Shown here piece by piece: positions 48,361 through 57,754 of a DNA stretch of 64,000 nt. This stretch comes from Burkholderiales bacterium. GTDB lineage: Bacteria > Pseudomonadota > Gammaproteobacteria > Burkholderiales > Burkholderiaceae_C. The DNA lies in NCBI GenBank assembly GCA_947446855.1, contig CANFIH010000003.1, forward strand, positions 1 through 64,000, written 5' to 3'. Both the position numbers and the translations under genes were made by a program. Below the pieces are notes generated by a model. It searched no databases. It saw only the letters and a program-made list of their open reading frames with translations, and was not told where the DNA came from. Positions within the stretch are counted from its first letter, which is position 1. Every line of letters starts with the position of its first letter.

Positions 48361-50412
48361 TTATTTTTTGGTCATGCGCTTGGCCGGGAACAGATCGGCC
48401 GGCAGCACCACGCCGTTGGCGGCCTGTGCCAGCTTGAAGAACACATCGGTGTTGTCCTGCACGCCGGTAAAGCTCCAGGCGCCCGGGCCGTAGGCCGAGA
48501 GCGGAATGTCGGTGGCTGTGTGCACCGCGCTGTCACCCGGCACCTGGCCGGTGACCAGGAACTTGCCTTCGGTATCGCGGTTGATGGGGCCTGCCGGGTA
48601 GACCGACAGTGGCTCCTTCTTCACGAAGGGCTGCTGGCTGTCCTGCAGCGGGCGCTCGTTGGTGCGCCAATCTTCATGGCGATCGGAGTTGGCGCCGTAG
48701 CCCACCAGGATGCGGAAATCGATGTCCGTGGTCTCGGGGTAGCCGTCGGCAGCTATTTTGTACTTGGGGAAACCGGCCTGCTCGTAAATGCCCACCACCT
48801 TGTCGCGGAGGTTGGCGCTGCCGCCTTCACGCACCAGCTCCTGCAGGCGGGCATCGGTCACGCGCGAGCCGCCGATCAGCGCCGCACCCGAGCACTCGTG
48901 GTCGGCGGTGATGATGACCAGTGTGTCGCCATGCTGCTTTGCAAATTCCTGCGTCAGCTTGATGGCGCGGTCGAACTCGATGGTGTCCAGCAGCCAGCGC
49001 TCGGTGTCCATGTTGTGCGCCTGCTTGTCGATCGATGCGCCTTCCACCATCAACACAAAGCCTTCCTTGTGGTGCTCCAGCACGCCCAGGGCTGTGGCGG
49101 TCATTTCGTCGAGCATGGGCTGATCCGGCAGGCCGTAGTCGTCCACCACGCGCCCGGTCACGCCGCGCGCCTTGTTGCGCCGGCCGTCGATCTTGTCCAG
49201 CGCCACGTTCATGTTGGAGTGGGCAAACAGGCCCAGCAGTTTGTCGGTCTTGGCGGCATTGATGCCGTCCAGCGCGGTCTTGTCGGCGGTATAGCTGAAG
49301 CCTGCCGTCTGGAACTCGGCCAGCAGGTCGCGTTCCTTGTCCATGCTGCCAGCGGCTGCGCCCCAACGCTTGACGATCTCGCTGGTGTGCGCGTCGGTGG
49401 CAGAAAACGCGTAGTCGGTCTTGTCGCCGCGGGCCGAGCCGGGCGTGCTGGCCGGCACAAACCATTTGCGTCCGCCGCCCATCAGCACCGAGAGGCCGGT
49501 GAGTTTGCGGTCATCCAGAAACTGGTCGACGATGCCGGTGCCGGCACCGCGGCTGCTGGTGTGCACCGCGTTGCCTGCCGGAGTGGCGTCAAACACATCG
49601 GCGGTGGTCACCAGGCCCAGGGCCTTGCCCTGGGTGCGGTGCAGGTATTCGCTCAGGTATTCGATGCGCGGGTTGTCAAAGGGCTCGACGGTGTCGTCGG
49701 GGAACACGCCTTCTTCATTGTTGTTGTTCTTGTTGCCCGATACATAGCTGGTCATGCCGGGGGCCGAGTCGGTCACCACCGAATTGAGCGACGAGGTCTT
49801 GACCATGCCGGTGACCGGGAAGGTATCCATGGCCAGCGGTGTGATGGTCTTGCCCTGGGCATAGCCGCCGGCCACGATGCGCGCGCCGGTGCGCTGGGCC
49901 GCGCCCATGCCGTCGCCCAGCATGATGATGATGTTCTTCACCTTCTGGCCGCCGGCCAGCAGGGGCACCACTTCAAAGTTGCCGGTGGCCGTCACGGTCT
50001 GGCCGTCGCTTTGCGTGGCAGTCACGCTCATGGTGTGGATGCCGGGCTTGGCTGCGCTGACCGCACGCACGGTGGCAATCGTGGCGTTGGTGGGAACGGC
50101 GGCCAGGCAACCGGCAGCGCATGAGCGCAGGGCCACGGTGGCGTCCACGCTCTTGCCGTCGATGGCAAAGCTGGCTGCGGTGATGGTCTTGGCTGCCTCG
50201 TCCGGGCGCAGGGTGGCCTGCAGGTCAAAACGCTGACCCGGCAGAAAGCGCGCAATCACCGGTGCGGCGTTGCCGCTGGCAAACAGTTCGCTGGGCGGTG
50301 TCAGGCGGCTCACCGTGGGTGCGGCTTGCGCGCCCACGCCTGCCAGGCCCAGCAGCGTGGCTGTTGCGAGCATGGAAAGCCGGTGGCTTTGCAGAGAGGA
50401 GGTGTGTTTCAT
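48361..50412 (-). CDS. PhoA-superfamily alkaline phosphatase
   Basis: Exported zinc/magnesium alkaline phosphatase of 683 residues. Signal peptide: LSMLATATLLGLAGVGAQA. A 120-residue N-terminal beta domain (ATLRPDEAAKTITAASFAID, GIHTMSVTATQSDGQTVTAT) precedes the catalytic core, which is unusual in ordinary PhoA. Core motifs: NIIIMLGDGMGAAQRTGAR, VVTDSAPGMTSYVSG (Ser nucleophile), VLMVEGASIDKQAHNMD, VIITADHECSGAAL and SVYPAGPINRDT region. It ends the fasciclin-plsC-exported protein-phosphatase operon (gap 24 nt) and should release Pi from outside esters. Confidence 0.9.
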   Translation of the reverse strand: MKHTSSLQSHRLSMLATATLLGLAGVGAQAAPTVSRLTPPSELFASGNAAPVIARFLPGQRFDLQATLRPDEAAKTITAASFAIDGKSVDATVALRSCAAGCLAAVPTNATIATVRAVSAAKPGIHTMSVTATQSDGQTVTATGNFEVVPLLAGGQKVKNIIIMLGDGMGAAQRTGARIVAGGYAQGKTITPLAMDTFPVTGMVKTSSLNSVVTDSAPGMTSYVSGNKNNNNEEGVFPDDTVEPFDNPRIEYLSEYLHRTQGKALGLVTTADVFDATPAGNAVHTSSRGAGTGIVDQFLDDRKLTGLSVLMGGGRKWFVPASTPGSARGDKTDYAFSATDAHTSEIVKRWGAAAGSMDKERDLLAEFQTAGFSYTADKTALDGINAAKTDKLLGLFAHSNMNVALDKIDGRRNKARGVTGRVVDDYGLPDQPMLDEMTATALGVLEHHKEGFVLMVEGASIDKQAHNMDTERWLLDTIEFDRAIKLTQEFAKQHGDTLVIITADHECSGAALIGGSRVTDARLQELVREGGSANLRDKVVGIYEQAGFPKYKIAADGYPETTDIDFRILVGYGANSDRHEDWRTNERPLQDSQQPFVKKEPLSVYPAGPINRDTEGKFLVTGQVPGDSAVHTATDIPLSAYGPGAWSFTGVQDNTDVFFKLAQAANGVVLPADLFPAKRMTKK

Positions 50413-50436
50413 GGTGTGTCCAGGTTGGAAAACAAA

Positions 50437-51012
50437 TCAGTGATCGTGTTGCAGGGTCTGCAGGTAATGGGCCAGCTCCACCGCGTTCATGCCACGGGTG
50501 GCCTTGCTGTCAAGCTGCAGGCGCACCCAGGAGACGCGGCCGTCGCTTTCTTCCAGTCGGCCCACATTGAGCACGCCGCTGAGCTCCAGCAGGCCGCGCT
50601 GGTAGGGAATGGCGAAGTCCTGTTGTGCCGGGTCCAGATAGACCATGGCCCAGGCGGCTGGCAGGTCGTCGGCATCGCCATCGGCCTGCTCGCTCATGTG
50701 CACCGGGCGCGGCGTGAACAGGAAGCGGCCCTGCGCGGCGCGCTCCTGCTGCACCATGTAGCCCCTCAGGCGCACGCGCTGGCCATTGGCCGCCAGCAGC
50801 GCAGGCGTCATCTCCGCGCCCCGGCTGCCCATGGGCCGTTTGAAGAAGTCGGCGAAGGGCAGCAGTGGTTCGTTCGGCGTTGCTGGCGCTATAGAAGACT
50901 CAGGCACATGGGACTGCTGTGCCAGCGCGGGCCAGGCCAGTGCCCCGCACAGTGCGGCGCACAGCCAGAGGGTGTGCGGCCGCAAGGGCGACACCGGTTT
51001 AGGTTGTTTCAT
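50437..51012 (-). CDS. Exported protein, DUF3299-like
   Basis: 191 residues with a signal peptide (HTLWLCAALCGALAWPALAQ). The mature domain has TPALLAANGQRVRLRGYMVQ, FLFTPRPVHMSEQADGDADD and GLLELSGVLNVGRLEESDGR, an OB-fold-like pattern similar to DUF3299 periplasmic proteins that are linked to metal or copper handling; the likeness is weak. The start overlaps the plsC stop by 14 nt, and alkaline phosphatase follows. A metal-supply role for the phosphatase is a possible but untested reading. Confidence 0.65.
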   Translation of the reverse strand: MKQPKPVSPLRPHTLWLCAALCGALAWPALAQQSHVPESSIAPATPNEPLLPFADFFKRPMGSRGAEMTPALLAANGQRVRLRGYMVQQERAAQGRFLFTPRPVHMSEQADGDADDLPAAWAMVYLDPAQQDFAIPYQRGLLELSGVLNVGRLEESDGRVSWVRLQLDSKATRGMNAVELAHYLQTLQHDH

Positions 51013-51772
51013 GGGTGGGTGTGAAGAGGTGGCTGCGAATGCGCGCGTGCGCCTGCAGGGCCAGGGATTTGCGTGTATGGCCCTGCACGGGAATGCAGTC
51101 GCCGATATGCACGCGGGCCTCGATGGTGGAGCTGGACATGACGTCCCGGAGGGATGCCATCAGTGTCATGTCGTCAATGAAGTGGGCGGCTGCCGCGGCT
51201 TTGCCGGTGGCCCTGTCGTGGTATTGCAGGCTGAGCAATTGCACCGGTGCCTGCGCCCGGATGGCGCTCTCGAAAATATTGGCGTGAAAGTCGCCCAGCG
51301 CCTGGCCGTTGCTGCTGGTGCCCTCGGGGAACACCACCACGGCATAGCCCTGCGCAATCGCCTTTGCGGTGTCCTCCACCATGGAGCGCGCCGAGCGCGG
51401 GGACGATCGGTCCACAAAAATGGTGGCGCAGGCCTGGGCCAGGTAGCCCACCACGGGCCATTGCCGTACTTCTTGTTTGGCCACGAAGCTGCCGGGCATG
51501 AGCGACTGCAGCACCAGGATATCCAGCCACGACAGGTGGTTGGACACCACCAGCCCGGCAAAGCCGGTTGGCGGCAACTGGTTGCTGCGGACTTCGATTT
51601 CCAGAATAGCCAGCAGTTGGCTGGCCCAGCGCTGGATCGCCTGCAGCCTTTGCGCCTGCTCCCATCGGGGAAAACGCAGCGCGACGATCCAGGCGCCGTG
51701 GCCGAACTGCAGGGCAATGCCCAGCAGCTTGACCGGCCGGCTGCGGCGCAGGCTGACCGGTAGCGTGGGCAT
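50999..51772 (-). CDS. PlsC/OlsA-type O-acyltransferase
   Basis: Lysophospholipid-type acyltransferase of 257 residues, inner membrane. Motif I is VVSNHLSWLDILVL (NHX4D), motif III is VVVFPEGTSSNGQAL, with FVAKQEVRQWPVVGYLAQAC between. The family contains both PlsC and OlsA, the enzyme that completes ornithine lipid. Being in a Pho-box operon, and with an olsB gene 8 kb away, it is a good OlsA candidate; sequence alone cannot separate the two. The start codon lies 25 nt after the fasciclin stop. Confidence 0.82.
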   Translation of the reverse strand: MPTLPVSLRRSRPVKLLGIALQFGHGAWIVALRFPRWEQAQRLQAIQRWASQLLAILEIEVRSNQLPPTGFAGLVVSNHLSWLDILVLQSLMPGSFVAKQEVRQWPVVGYLAQACATIFVDRSSPRSARSMVEDTAKAIAQGYAVVVFPEGTSSNGQALGDFHANIFESAIRAQAPVQLLSLQYHDRATGKAAAAAHFIDDMTLMASLRDVMSSSTIEARVHIGDCIPVQGHTRKSLALQAHARIRSHLFTPTHETT

Positions 51773-51797
51773 GGCCGAGGCGCGCAGCGTGGGGTGC

Positions 51798-52307
51798 TTA
51801 CTTCTTGGCCGGCGGAATCAGCACGGTGTCGATGATATGCACCACGCCGTTGCTGGCCACGATGTCGGCGGTGGTGACAGCGCCGCTTTCGACGGTCACA
51901 AAATCGCCGGCCTTGGAGAGTTCCAGATGGGCGCCATTCAGGCTGGTGACCTTGGAGTTTTTGATGTCTGCGGCCATGGATTTGCCGGCCACCACGTGGT
52001 AGGTCAGCACATCCTTGAGCTTCTCGGGGTGCTTGGCCAGGTCTTCCATGGTCTTGGCGGGTACGGCCTTGAAGGCTTCGTTGCTGGGAGCGAATACGGT
52101 GTAGGGGCCGGCGGCCTTGAGGGTGTCGTTCAGGCCGGCGGCTGTGATCAGGCCGCTCAGGGTGCTGAGTGCGGGTGTCTTGGCAATGGTGTCGACGACG
52201 CTGACTGGGGTGGCAACGGTGGCACAGCCGGAGATCAGGGCGGCGAGGGACAGCGTGGCGCCGGCAAGCAGGCTGCGGCGGGACAGGGCGGAAATGGTGT
52301 TCGACAT
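51798..52307 (-). CDS. Fasciclin (FAS1) domain exported protein
   Basis: Single FAS1-domain protein of 169 residues. The N-terminus MSNTISALSRRSLLAGATLS carries a twin-arginine-like RRSLL and a LAALISGCATV lipobox, so an exported lipoprotein is likely. FAS1 motifs: LSTLSGLITAAGLNDTLKAA, YTVFAPSNEAFKAVP, TYHVVAGKSMAADI and VVHIIDTVLIPPAK. Such proteins mediate adhesion or stabilise extracellular matrix. It heads the operon with plsC and alkaline phosphatase and is divergent from pstS, each with its own Pho box. Confidence 0.88.
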   Translation of the reverse strand: MSNTISALSRRSLLAGATLSLAALISGCATVATPVSVVDTIAKTPALSTLSGLITAAGLNDTLKAAGPYTVFAPSNEAFKAVPAKTMEDLAKHPEKLKDVLTYHVVAGKSMAADIKNSKVTSLNGAHLELSKAGDFVTVESGAVTTADIVASNGVVHIIDTVLIPPAKK

Positions 52308-52334
52308 CGGGGAGGGCTCCGGTTAAAAGCCCAG

Positions 52335-52368
52335 AGCGTAGAAAGCTTGTGTGACAAAGATGTGTCAG
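52335..52368 (-). promoter_or_regulatory. Candidate PhoB promoter of the fasciclin operon
   Basis: Minus strand CTGACAC and TTGTCAC spaced by ATCT, then 10 nt, then TACGCT. The leader to the fasciclin ATG is about 20 nt and includes GGAG. Confidence 0.62.
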
Positions 52369-52427
52369 TTGGCGGGTATTTGCATGACAAGGCCAAAATG
52401 CCTGCACGAAGCTGCTAAGGTGACCCT

Positions 52428-52461
52428 GTGTCATATGTTTGTCACAAAAAGTTCTTAGAGT
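52428..52461 (+). promoter_or_regulatory. PhoB promoter of the pst operon
   Basis: GTGTCAT and TTGTCAC spaced by ATGT, then 10 nt, then TAGAGT; the pstS ATG is 35 nt further on. A Pho box here is expected from what is known of pst operons, and it served as the spacing reference for the other sites in this window. Confidence 0.75.
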
Positions 52462-52496
52462 TCAGGGGTTACTTAAAACCCACCGAGGCTTATTCC

Positions 52497-53540
52497 ATGA
52501 AAACGTCGTTCAGTTTTTCCCTGCTGGCCCTTGCCGCCGCTGCCACATTCAGCTTCACGGGTGCGGTCAGCGCCCAGGAAATTACCGGTGCCGGTGCCAG
52601 CTTCCCCGCACCCATCTACGCCAAGTGGGCGTCCGACTACAACAAGGCCACCGGCGTGAAGGTGAACTACCAGTCCATCGGCTCCGGTGGCGGCATCAAG
52701 CAGATCGATTCCAAGACGGTGGACTTTGGCGCCTCCGACATGCCCCAGACCGATGAAGTCCTGAAGTCCAAGGGCCAGGTGCAGTTCCCCACCGTGATTG
52801 GCGGCGTGGTGCCGGTGATCAACGTCAAGGGCATTGAGCCCGGCCAGCTGAAGTTGAACGGCCAGGTGCTGGGCGACATCTTTCTGGGCAAGATTGCCAA
52901 GTGGAACGACCCCGCCATCAAGGCCCTGAACCCCACTGTGACCCTGCCGGATACCGCCATTGCACCGGTGCGCCGTGCCGATGGCTCTGGTACCACCTTC
53001 ATCTTCACCAACTACCTGAGCAAGGTGAACGCTGAGTGGAAGAGCAAAGTGGGCGAGGGCACGGCCGTCAACTGGCCGGTGGGCGCCGGTGGCAAGGGCA
53101 ACGAAGGCGTGTCCGCCTTTGTGAATCGCCTGCCCAATTCGATCGGCTACGTGGAATATTCCTACGTCAAGCAAAACAAGATGAACTACGCGGTGATGCA
53201 AAACGCCGCCGGTGTGTTCGTCAAGCCGGAAGACGACGCCTTCAAGGCCGCAGCTGCCGGTGCCGACTGGAACAAGTCCTTCTATCAAATTTTGACCAAC
53301 CAGAACGGCAAGGAAGCCTGGCCCATCAGCGGCGCTACCTTCATCCTGATGCACGCCAAGCAGGACAAGCCCGCCAACGGTACCGATGTGCTGAAGTTTT
53401 TCAACTGGGCCTATGCCAACGGCGCCAAGACTGCGGCGGACCTGGACTACGTGCCGCTGCCCGCATCCGTGGTGGCTTTGATCCAGAAGTCCTGGGGTGA
53501 GATCAAGGACACCGGCGGCAAGGCGATTGCATTCAAGTGA
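52497..53540 (+). CDS. pstS: Phosphate-binding periplasmic protein
   Basis: High-affinity phosphate receptor of 347 residues. Signal peptide: [21 protein letters not shown]. Phosphate-contact loops: [47 protein letters not shown] and [17 protein letters not shown]. The start 52497 has GAGG 9 nt upstream; the ORF-track start lies at the Pho box. A perfect 14-bp inverted repeat separates it from pstC, which could cap the abundant pstS message. Confidence 0.97.
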   Translation: MKTSFSFSLLALAAAATFSFTGAVSAQEITGAGASFPAPIYAKWASDYNKATGVKVNYQSIGSGGGIKQIDSKTVDFGASDMPQTDEVLKSKGQVQFPTVIGGVVPVINVKGIEPGQLKLNGQVLGDIFLGKIAKWNDPAIKALNPTVTLPDTAIAPVRRADGSGTTFIFTNYLSKVNAEWKSKVGEGTAVNWPVGAGGKGNEGVSAFVNRLPNSIGYVEYSYVKQNKMNYAVMQNAAGVFVKPEDDAFKAAAAGADWNKSFYQILTNQNGKEAWPISGATFILMHAKQDKPANGTDVLKFFNWAYANGAKTAADLDYVPLPASVVALIQKSWGEIKDTGGKAIAFK

Positions 53541-53552
53541 TTGAGTAAACAA

Positions 53553-53593
53553 GGGTATCCCCATGTCATCGACGCTCGTACATGGGGATACCC
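53553..53593 (+). repeat. Palindrome between pstS and pstC
   Basis: GGGTATCCCCATGT and its exact inverse ACATGGGGATACCC flank a 13-nt loop with an inner CGA-CGC-TCG hairpin. There is no T tract, so it is more likely an mRNA stabiliser or attenuator, or a REP-like element, than a terminator. Confidence 0.7.
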
Positions 53594-53622
53594 CAGAGAC
53601 ACAGACAGCAAAGGCACGCGCC

Positions 53623-54585
53623 ATGAATCAAACTCCCGCACCCAAGGCCCGTTCGGGGCCCCTGGCCGACCGACTCTTTGGGCTTGCCGCCAAAGGTGCC
53701 GCCATCTTTACGCTGGGCCTGCTGCTGGCGATATTGACCTCGCTGACCATCAGCGCCTGGCCGGCCATTGCCAAATACGGTCTGGGCTTTTTGGCCAGTT
53801 CCGCCTGGGACCCGGTGCAGGAGGAGTTCGGCGGTCTGGTGATGATTTACGGCACGCTGGCCACCTCCATCATTGCCCTGCTGATCGCCGTGCCGGTGAG
53901 CTTTGGTATCGCGCTGTTTCTGACCGAGCTGTCACCCGCCTGGCTCAAGCGCCCGCTGGGCACGGCCATTGAATTGCTGGCAGCCATTCCCTCCATCGTC
54001 TACGGCATGTGGGGCCTGCTGGTGTTCGGCCCGGTGTTGGCCGAATATGTGCAGCAACCCCTGCAAGCCGCCTTTACCGGCGTGCCCTATCTGGGTGCCT
54101 TTGTCTCCGGCCCGCCGGTGGGCATCGGCATTTTGTCGGCCGGCATCATCCTGGCCATCATGATCATCCCGTTCATCTCGGCGGTGATGCGCGATGTGTT
54201 TGAAGTCACGCCCCCGATGTTGAAAGAGTCCGCCTACGGACTGGGTGCCACCACCTGGGAAGTGGTCTACAAGATCGTGTTGCCATTCACCAAGACCGGC
54301 GTCATCGGCGGCATCATGCTGGGCCTGGGACGCGCCATTGGCGAGACCATGGCCGTGACCTTTGTGATCGGCAACTTCAACCAGCTCGACTCCTTGAGCC
54401 TGTTCCAGGCCGCCAACAGCATCACCTCGGCCCTGGCCAATGAGTTTGCCGAAGCCGGTGAGGGCCTGCACCAGGCAGCCCTCATGTACCTGGGTCTGGT
54501 GCTGTTCTTTATTACCTTCGTCATCCTGTCCCTGTCCAAGCTGCTGCTGGCGCAACTGCGCAAGGGTGAGGGCGCCAAATCATGA
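53623..54585 (+). CDS. pstC: Phosphate ABC transporter permease PstC
   Basis: Permease subunit of 320 residues with six helices, e.g. [60 protein letters not shown] and [19 protein letters not shown]. The EAA loop [20 protein letters not shown] contacts PstB. AAAGG lies 8 nt before ATG 53623; the longer ORF starts in the palindrome. The stop overlaps the pstA start (ATGA). Confidence 0.96.
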   Translation: MNQTPAPKARSGPLADRLFGLAAKGAAIFTLGLLLAILTSLTISAWPAIAKYGLGFLASSAWDPVQEEFGGLVMIYGTLATSIIALLIAVPVSFGIALFLTELSPAWLKRPLGTAIELLAAIPSIVYGMWGLLVFGPVLAEYVQQPLQAAFTGVPYLGAFVSGPPVGIGILSAGIILAIMIIPFISAVMRDVFEVTPPMLKESAYGLGATTWEVVYKIVLPFTKTGVIGGIMLGLGRAIGETMAVTFVIGNFNQLDSLSLFQAANSITSALANEFAEAGEGLHQAALMYLGLVLFFITFVILSLSKLLLAQLRKGEGAKS

Positions 54586-55445
54586 TTACCCCTGAACTGC
54601 AAGCCTCGCGCGCGGCCATGTTTGCCAAGCGCAACCGCATCAACACCCTGGCCACCAGCCTGGCCCTGGCCGCCATGGCCTTCGGCCTGTTCTGGCTGGC
54701 CTGGATTCTGTTTGAAACCGTACGCCAGGGCTTTGCCGGCCTGACCATTGCCACGCTCACGCAAATGACGCCCGGCCCGAATGAAGACGGCGGCCTGGCC
54801 AATGCGATTTACGGCTCCATCCTGATGGTGCTGCTGGCCACGTTTGTCGGTACCCCCATCGGTGTGATGGCCGGCATTTACCTGGCCGAGTTCGAGCCCA
54901 AGGGTTGGCTGGCCAGCGTCACCCGCTTTGTCAACGACATCCTGCTCTCAGCCCCGTCCATCGTGATCGGCCTGTTTGTCTATGCCGTGGTGGTGCACCC
55001 GCTGCACAGCTTCTCGGCGATTGCCGGTGTGGTGGCGCTGGCGCTGATCGTGATTCCGGTGGTCATTCGCACCACCGAGAACATGCTGCAACTCGTGCCC
55101 CCCGGCCTGCGCGAAGCCGCCTATGCCCTGGGCGCGCCCAAGTGGAAGGTGATTCTGAGCATCACCCTGAAGGCCGCACGCACCGGTGTCATCACCGGCA
55201 TCCTGCTGGCTGTGGCCCGTATCTCGGGCGAGACCGCACCGCTGCTGTTTACCGCACTCAGCAACCAGTTCTGGACGTCCAGCCTGAACCAACCCATGGC
55301 CAGCCTGCCGGTCACCATCTTCAAGTTCGCCATGAGCCCGTATGAAAACTGGCAAAAGCTGGCCTGGGCCGGCGTCTTCCTGATCACGCTGGCGGTGCTG
55401 GCACTCAACGTCGCAGCCCGGGTGTTGACCCGCGCCAAACACTAA
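54582..55445 (+). CDS. pstA: Phosphate ABC transporter permease PstA
   Basis: Second permease subunit, 287 residues, six helices ([57 protein letters not shown]). The EAA loop is [20 protein letters not shown]. Translationally coupled to pstC by ATGA and 24 nt before pstB. Nothing unusual. Confidence 0.96.
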   Translation: MITPELQASRAAMFAKRNRINTLATSLALAAMAFGLFWLAWILFETVRQGFAGLTIATLTQMTPGPNEDGGLANAIYGSILMVLLATFVGTPIGVMAGIYLAEFEPKGWLASVTRFVNDILLSAPSIVIGLFVYAVVVHPLHSFSAIAGVVALALIVIPVVIRTTENMLQLVPPGLREAAYALGAPKWKVILSITLKAARTGVITGILLAVARISGETAPLLFTALSNQFWTSSLNQPMASLPVTIFKFAMSPYENWQKLAWAGVFLITLAVLALNVAARVLTRAKH

Positions 55446-55469
55446 GCTTTTTAAAGAATAGAAATCGCC

Positions 55470-56246
55470 ATGCCCGCTACCCCTGTTGTTGAAAAAACCA
55501 AGATCGCCGTCAAAGACCTGAACTTCTATTACGGCAAGTTCCATGCCTTGAAGGGCATCAACCTGGAAATCCCCGAGAACAAGGTCACCGCCTTTATCGG
55601 CCCGTCCGGCTGCGGCAAGTCCACGCTGTTGCGCGTGTTCAACCGCATGTTCGAGTTGTATCCCGAGCAGCGCGCCGAAGGCCAGATCCTGCTGGATGGC
55701 GAGAATCTGCTCACCAGCAAGGAAGACGTCGCACTCCTGCGCGCCAAGGTCGGTATGGTGTTCCAGAAGCCCACACCGTTCCCGATGTCGATCTACGACA
55801 ACATCGCCTTTGGCGTGAAACTGTTCGAGAAGCTCAACACCACCGACATGGAAGAGCGCGTGGAGTGGGCCTTGCGCAAATCGGCCCTGTGGAGCGAGGT
55901 GAAGGACAAGCTGCACCAGAGCGGCAGCAGTCTCTCCGGCGGCCAGCAGCAGCGTCTGTGCATTGCACGCGGCATTGCCATCAAACCCGAAGTGCTGTTG
56001 CTCGACGAGCCCTGCTCGGCGCTCGACCCGATCTCCACGGCCAAGGTCGAAGAGCTGATTGTGGAATTGAAGGCCGACTACACGGTGGTCATCGTGACGC
56101 ACAACATGCAGCAGGCCGCGCGCTGCAGCGATTACACGGCCTATATGTACCTGGGCGATCTGGTGGAGTTCGGCTCGACCGAACAGATGTTCTTCAAGCC
56201 CACGCGCAAAGAGACCGAAGACTACATTACCGGCCGTTTCGGCTAA
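55470..56246 (+). CDS. pstB: Phosphate ABC transporter ATP-binding protein
   Basis: ATPase of 258 residues. Walker [19 protein letters not shown]-loop [17 protein letters not shown] (typical PstB), signature [13 protein letters not shown], Walker [17 protein letters not shown] and switch [20 protein letters not shown]. Besides driving uptake it passes the Pi status to PhoU and PhoR. The gene lies between pstA and phoU with short gaps. Confidence 0.97.
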   Translation: MPATPVVEKTKIAVKDLNFYYGKFHALKGINLEIPENKVTAFIGPSGCGKSTLLRVFNRMFELYPEQRAEGQILLDGENLLTSKEDVALLRAKVGMVFQKPTPFPMSIYDNIAFGVKLFEKLNTTDMEERVEWALRKSALWSEVKDKLHQSGSSLSGGQQQRLCIARGIAIKPEVLLLDEPCSALDPISTAKVEELIVELKADYTVVIVTHNMQQAARCSDYTAYMYLGDLVEFGSTEQMFFKPTRKETEDYITGRFG

Positions 56247-56265
56247 GCACGACAAGGAACACACC

Positions 56266-56967
56266 ATGGCTGATAAACATTTGTCCACCCAGTTCGACTC
56301 CGAACTCACCTCCGTCTCCAGCCAGGTCATGGAGATGGGCGGTCTGGTTGAGTCGCAGATCCGCCAGGCGATTTATTCGCTGGCCCAGTTCAATATGGAA
56401 GCGGCCGAGCAGGTCTCGGCCAATGAGTCACGCGTCAACAGCATGGAAGTCGAGATCGACCATGCGCTGTCCAGCATCATTGCGCGGCGCCAGCCTACCG
56501 CGCGCGACCTGCGCCTGCTGATGGCCATCTCCAAGACCACCGCCAATCTGGAGCGCGTGGGCGACGAGGCCGAGAAGATTGCGCGCATGGTGCGCTCCAT
56601 CATCCAAAGCGGCGCACCGCGCTCGCTGCCTTCGCTGGAACTGCGTGTGGCGGCAGACCTGGCATCGGGCCTCTTGAACAAGGCGCTGGACGCCTTTGCC
56701 CGGCTGGACGTAACGGCCGCCGTAGCCATCCTGAAAGAAGACGACCTGATCGACCAGGAGTTTGATGGCTTTGTGCGCAAGCTGGTGACCTACATGATGG
56801 AAGACCCGCGCACCATTTCGCCCAGCCTGGATCTGCTGTTCCTGGCCAAGGCGATTGAGCGCATCGGGGACCATGCCAAGAACATTGCCGAGTTCATCAT
56901 CTATGTGGTCAAGGGCGAAGACATTCGCCATACCAGCATGGAAAAAATTGAATCGGTCGTGCGCTAA
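56266..56967 (+). CDS. phoU: Phosphate signalling protein PhoU
   Basis: Two-repeat helical-bundle regulator of 233 residues linking PstB to PhoR. Each repeat carries the metal-binding E/D pattern: KTTANLERVGDEAEKIARMV and AKAIERIGDHAKNIAEFIIY. AAGGA lies before the ATG. When Pi is sufficient, PhoU holds PhoR in the phosphatase state (family knowledge). 19 nt after pstB. Confidence 0.97.
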   Translation: MADKHLSTQFDSELTSVSSQVMEMGGLVESQIRQAIYSLAQFNMEAAEQVSANESRVNSMEVEIDHALSSIIARRQPTARDLRLLMAISKTTANLERVGDEAEKIARMVRSIIQSGAPRSLPSLELRVAADLASGLLNKALDAFARLDVTAAVAILKEDDLIDQEFDGFVRKLVTYMMEDPRTISPSLDLLFLAKAIERIGDHAKNIAEFIIYVVKGEDIRHTSMEKIESVVR

Positions 56968-56991
56968 AGCGCCCGGCTCGCGAAAGACACG

Positions 56992-57717
56992 ATGAGACAC
57001 ATGCCCGCCGTTCTGGTGGTGGAAGACGAACCCGCCATCGCCGAACTGATCGCCGTGAACCTGCGGCACAACGGTTTTCGTACCACCTGGGCGATTGACA
57101 GTGCCAGTGCGCAGCGGGAAATCGACGACGCAGTGCCCGACCTGATTCTGTTGGACTGGATGCTGCCCGGCGAGAGCGGCCTGGTGTTGGCCAAACGCTG
57201 GCGTGCGAGCACGCGCACCAAAGAAGTCCCCATCATCATGCTGACCGCCAGAGGCGATGAGGCGGACCGTGTGGCCGGGCTGGACGCCGGTGCAGATGAC
57301 TACATCAGCAAACCCTTCTCCACCCGCGAGCTGCTGGCCCGCGTGCGCGCCGTGCTGCGGCGCAAGGCGCCCGAGCCGGTGGGCGAGACGCTGTGTATTG
57401 CCGGTCTGAGCCTGGACCCGGCGACCTACCGGGTGAACTTCAACGAGCAACTGCTCAAGCTCGGGCCGACCGAGTTCAAGTTGTTGCAGTATTTGATGGG
57501 CAGTGCCGAGCGGGTGCACAGCCGGGCCAGCCTGCTCGACAAGGTCTGGGGCGACCATGTGTATATCGAAGAGCGCACGGTGGATGTGCATGTGAAGCGC
57601 CTGCGCGAAGCCCTGGGTGCCGCTGGCACCATGGTGGAAACCGTGCGCGGTGCCGGCTACCGGCTGACGGCCAAGCCGCTGCAGCCGGTGGGTGTGTCTG
57701 AAAAGACCAACGTCTAG
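56992..57717 (+). CDS. phoB: Phosphate regulon response regulator PhoB
   Basis: OmpR/PhoB-type regulator of 241 residues. The receiver domain has VVEDEPAIAELI, the phospho-acceptor Asp in LILLDWMLPGESGLVLA, IIMLTARGDEAD and the Lys in DYISKPFSTRELLAR. The C-terminal winged helix ends YIEERTVDVHVKRLREALGA and VRGAGYRLTAK. It is the presumed activator at the Pho boxes listed across the window. ATG 56992 with a second ATG three codons later. Confidence 0.97.
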   Translation: MRHMPAVLVVEDEPAIAELIAVNLRHNGFRTTWAIDSASAQREIDDAVPDLILLDWMLPGESGLVLAKRWRASTRTKEVPIIMLTARGDEADRVAGLDAGADDYISKPFSTRELLARVRAVLRRKAPEPVGETLCIAGLSLDPATYRVNFNEQLLKLGPTEFKLLQYLMGSAERVHSRASLLDKVWGDHVYIEERTVDVHVKRLREALGAAGTMVETVRGAGYRLTAKPLQPVGVSEKTNV

Positions 57718-57754
57718 TCTCCCAACCGACCGTGTGAACGGTCTACATTAGTCC

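Noticed and set aside
53541-53622. Rho-independent terminator between pstS and pstC
   Set aside because: The hairpin is strong but no T tract follows, and the operon evidently continues into pstC.
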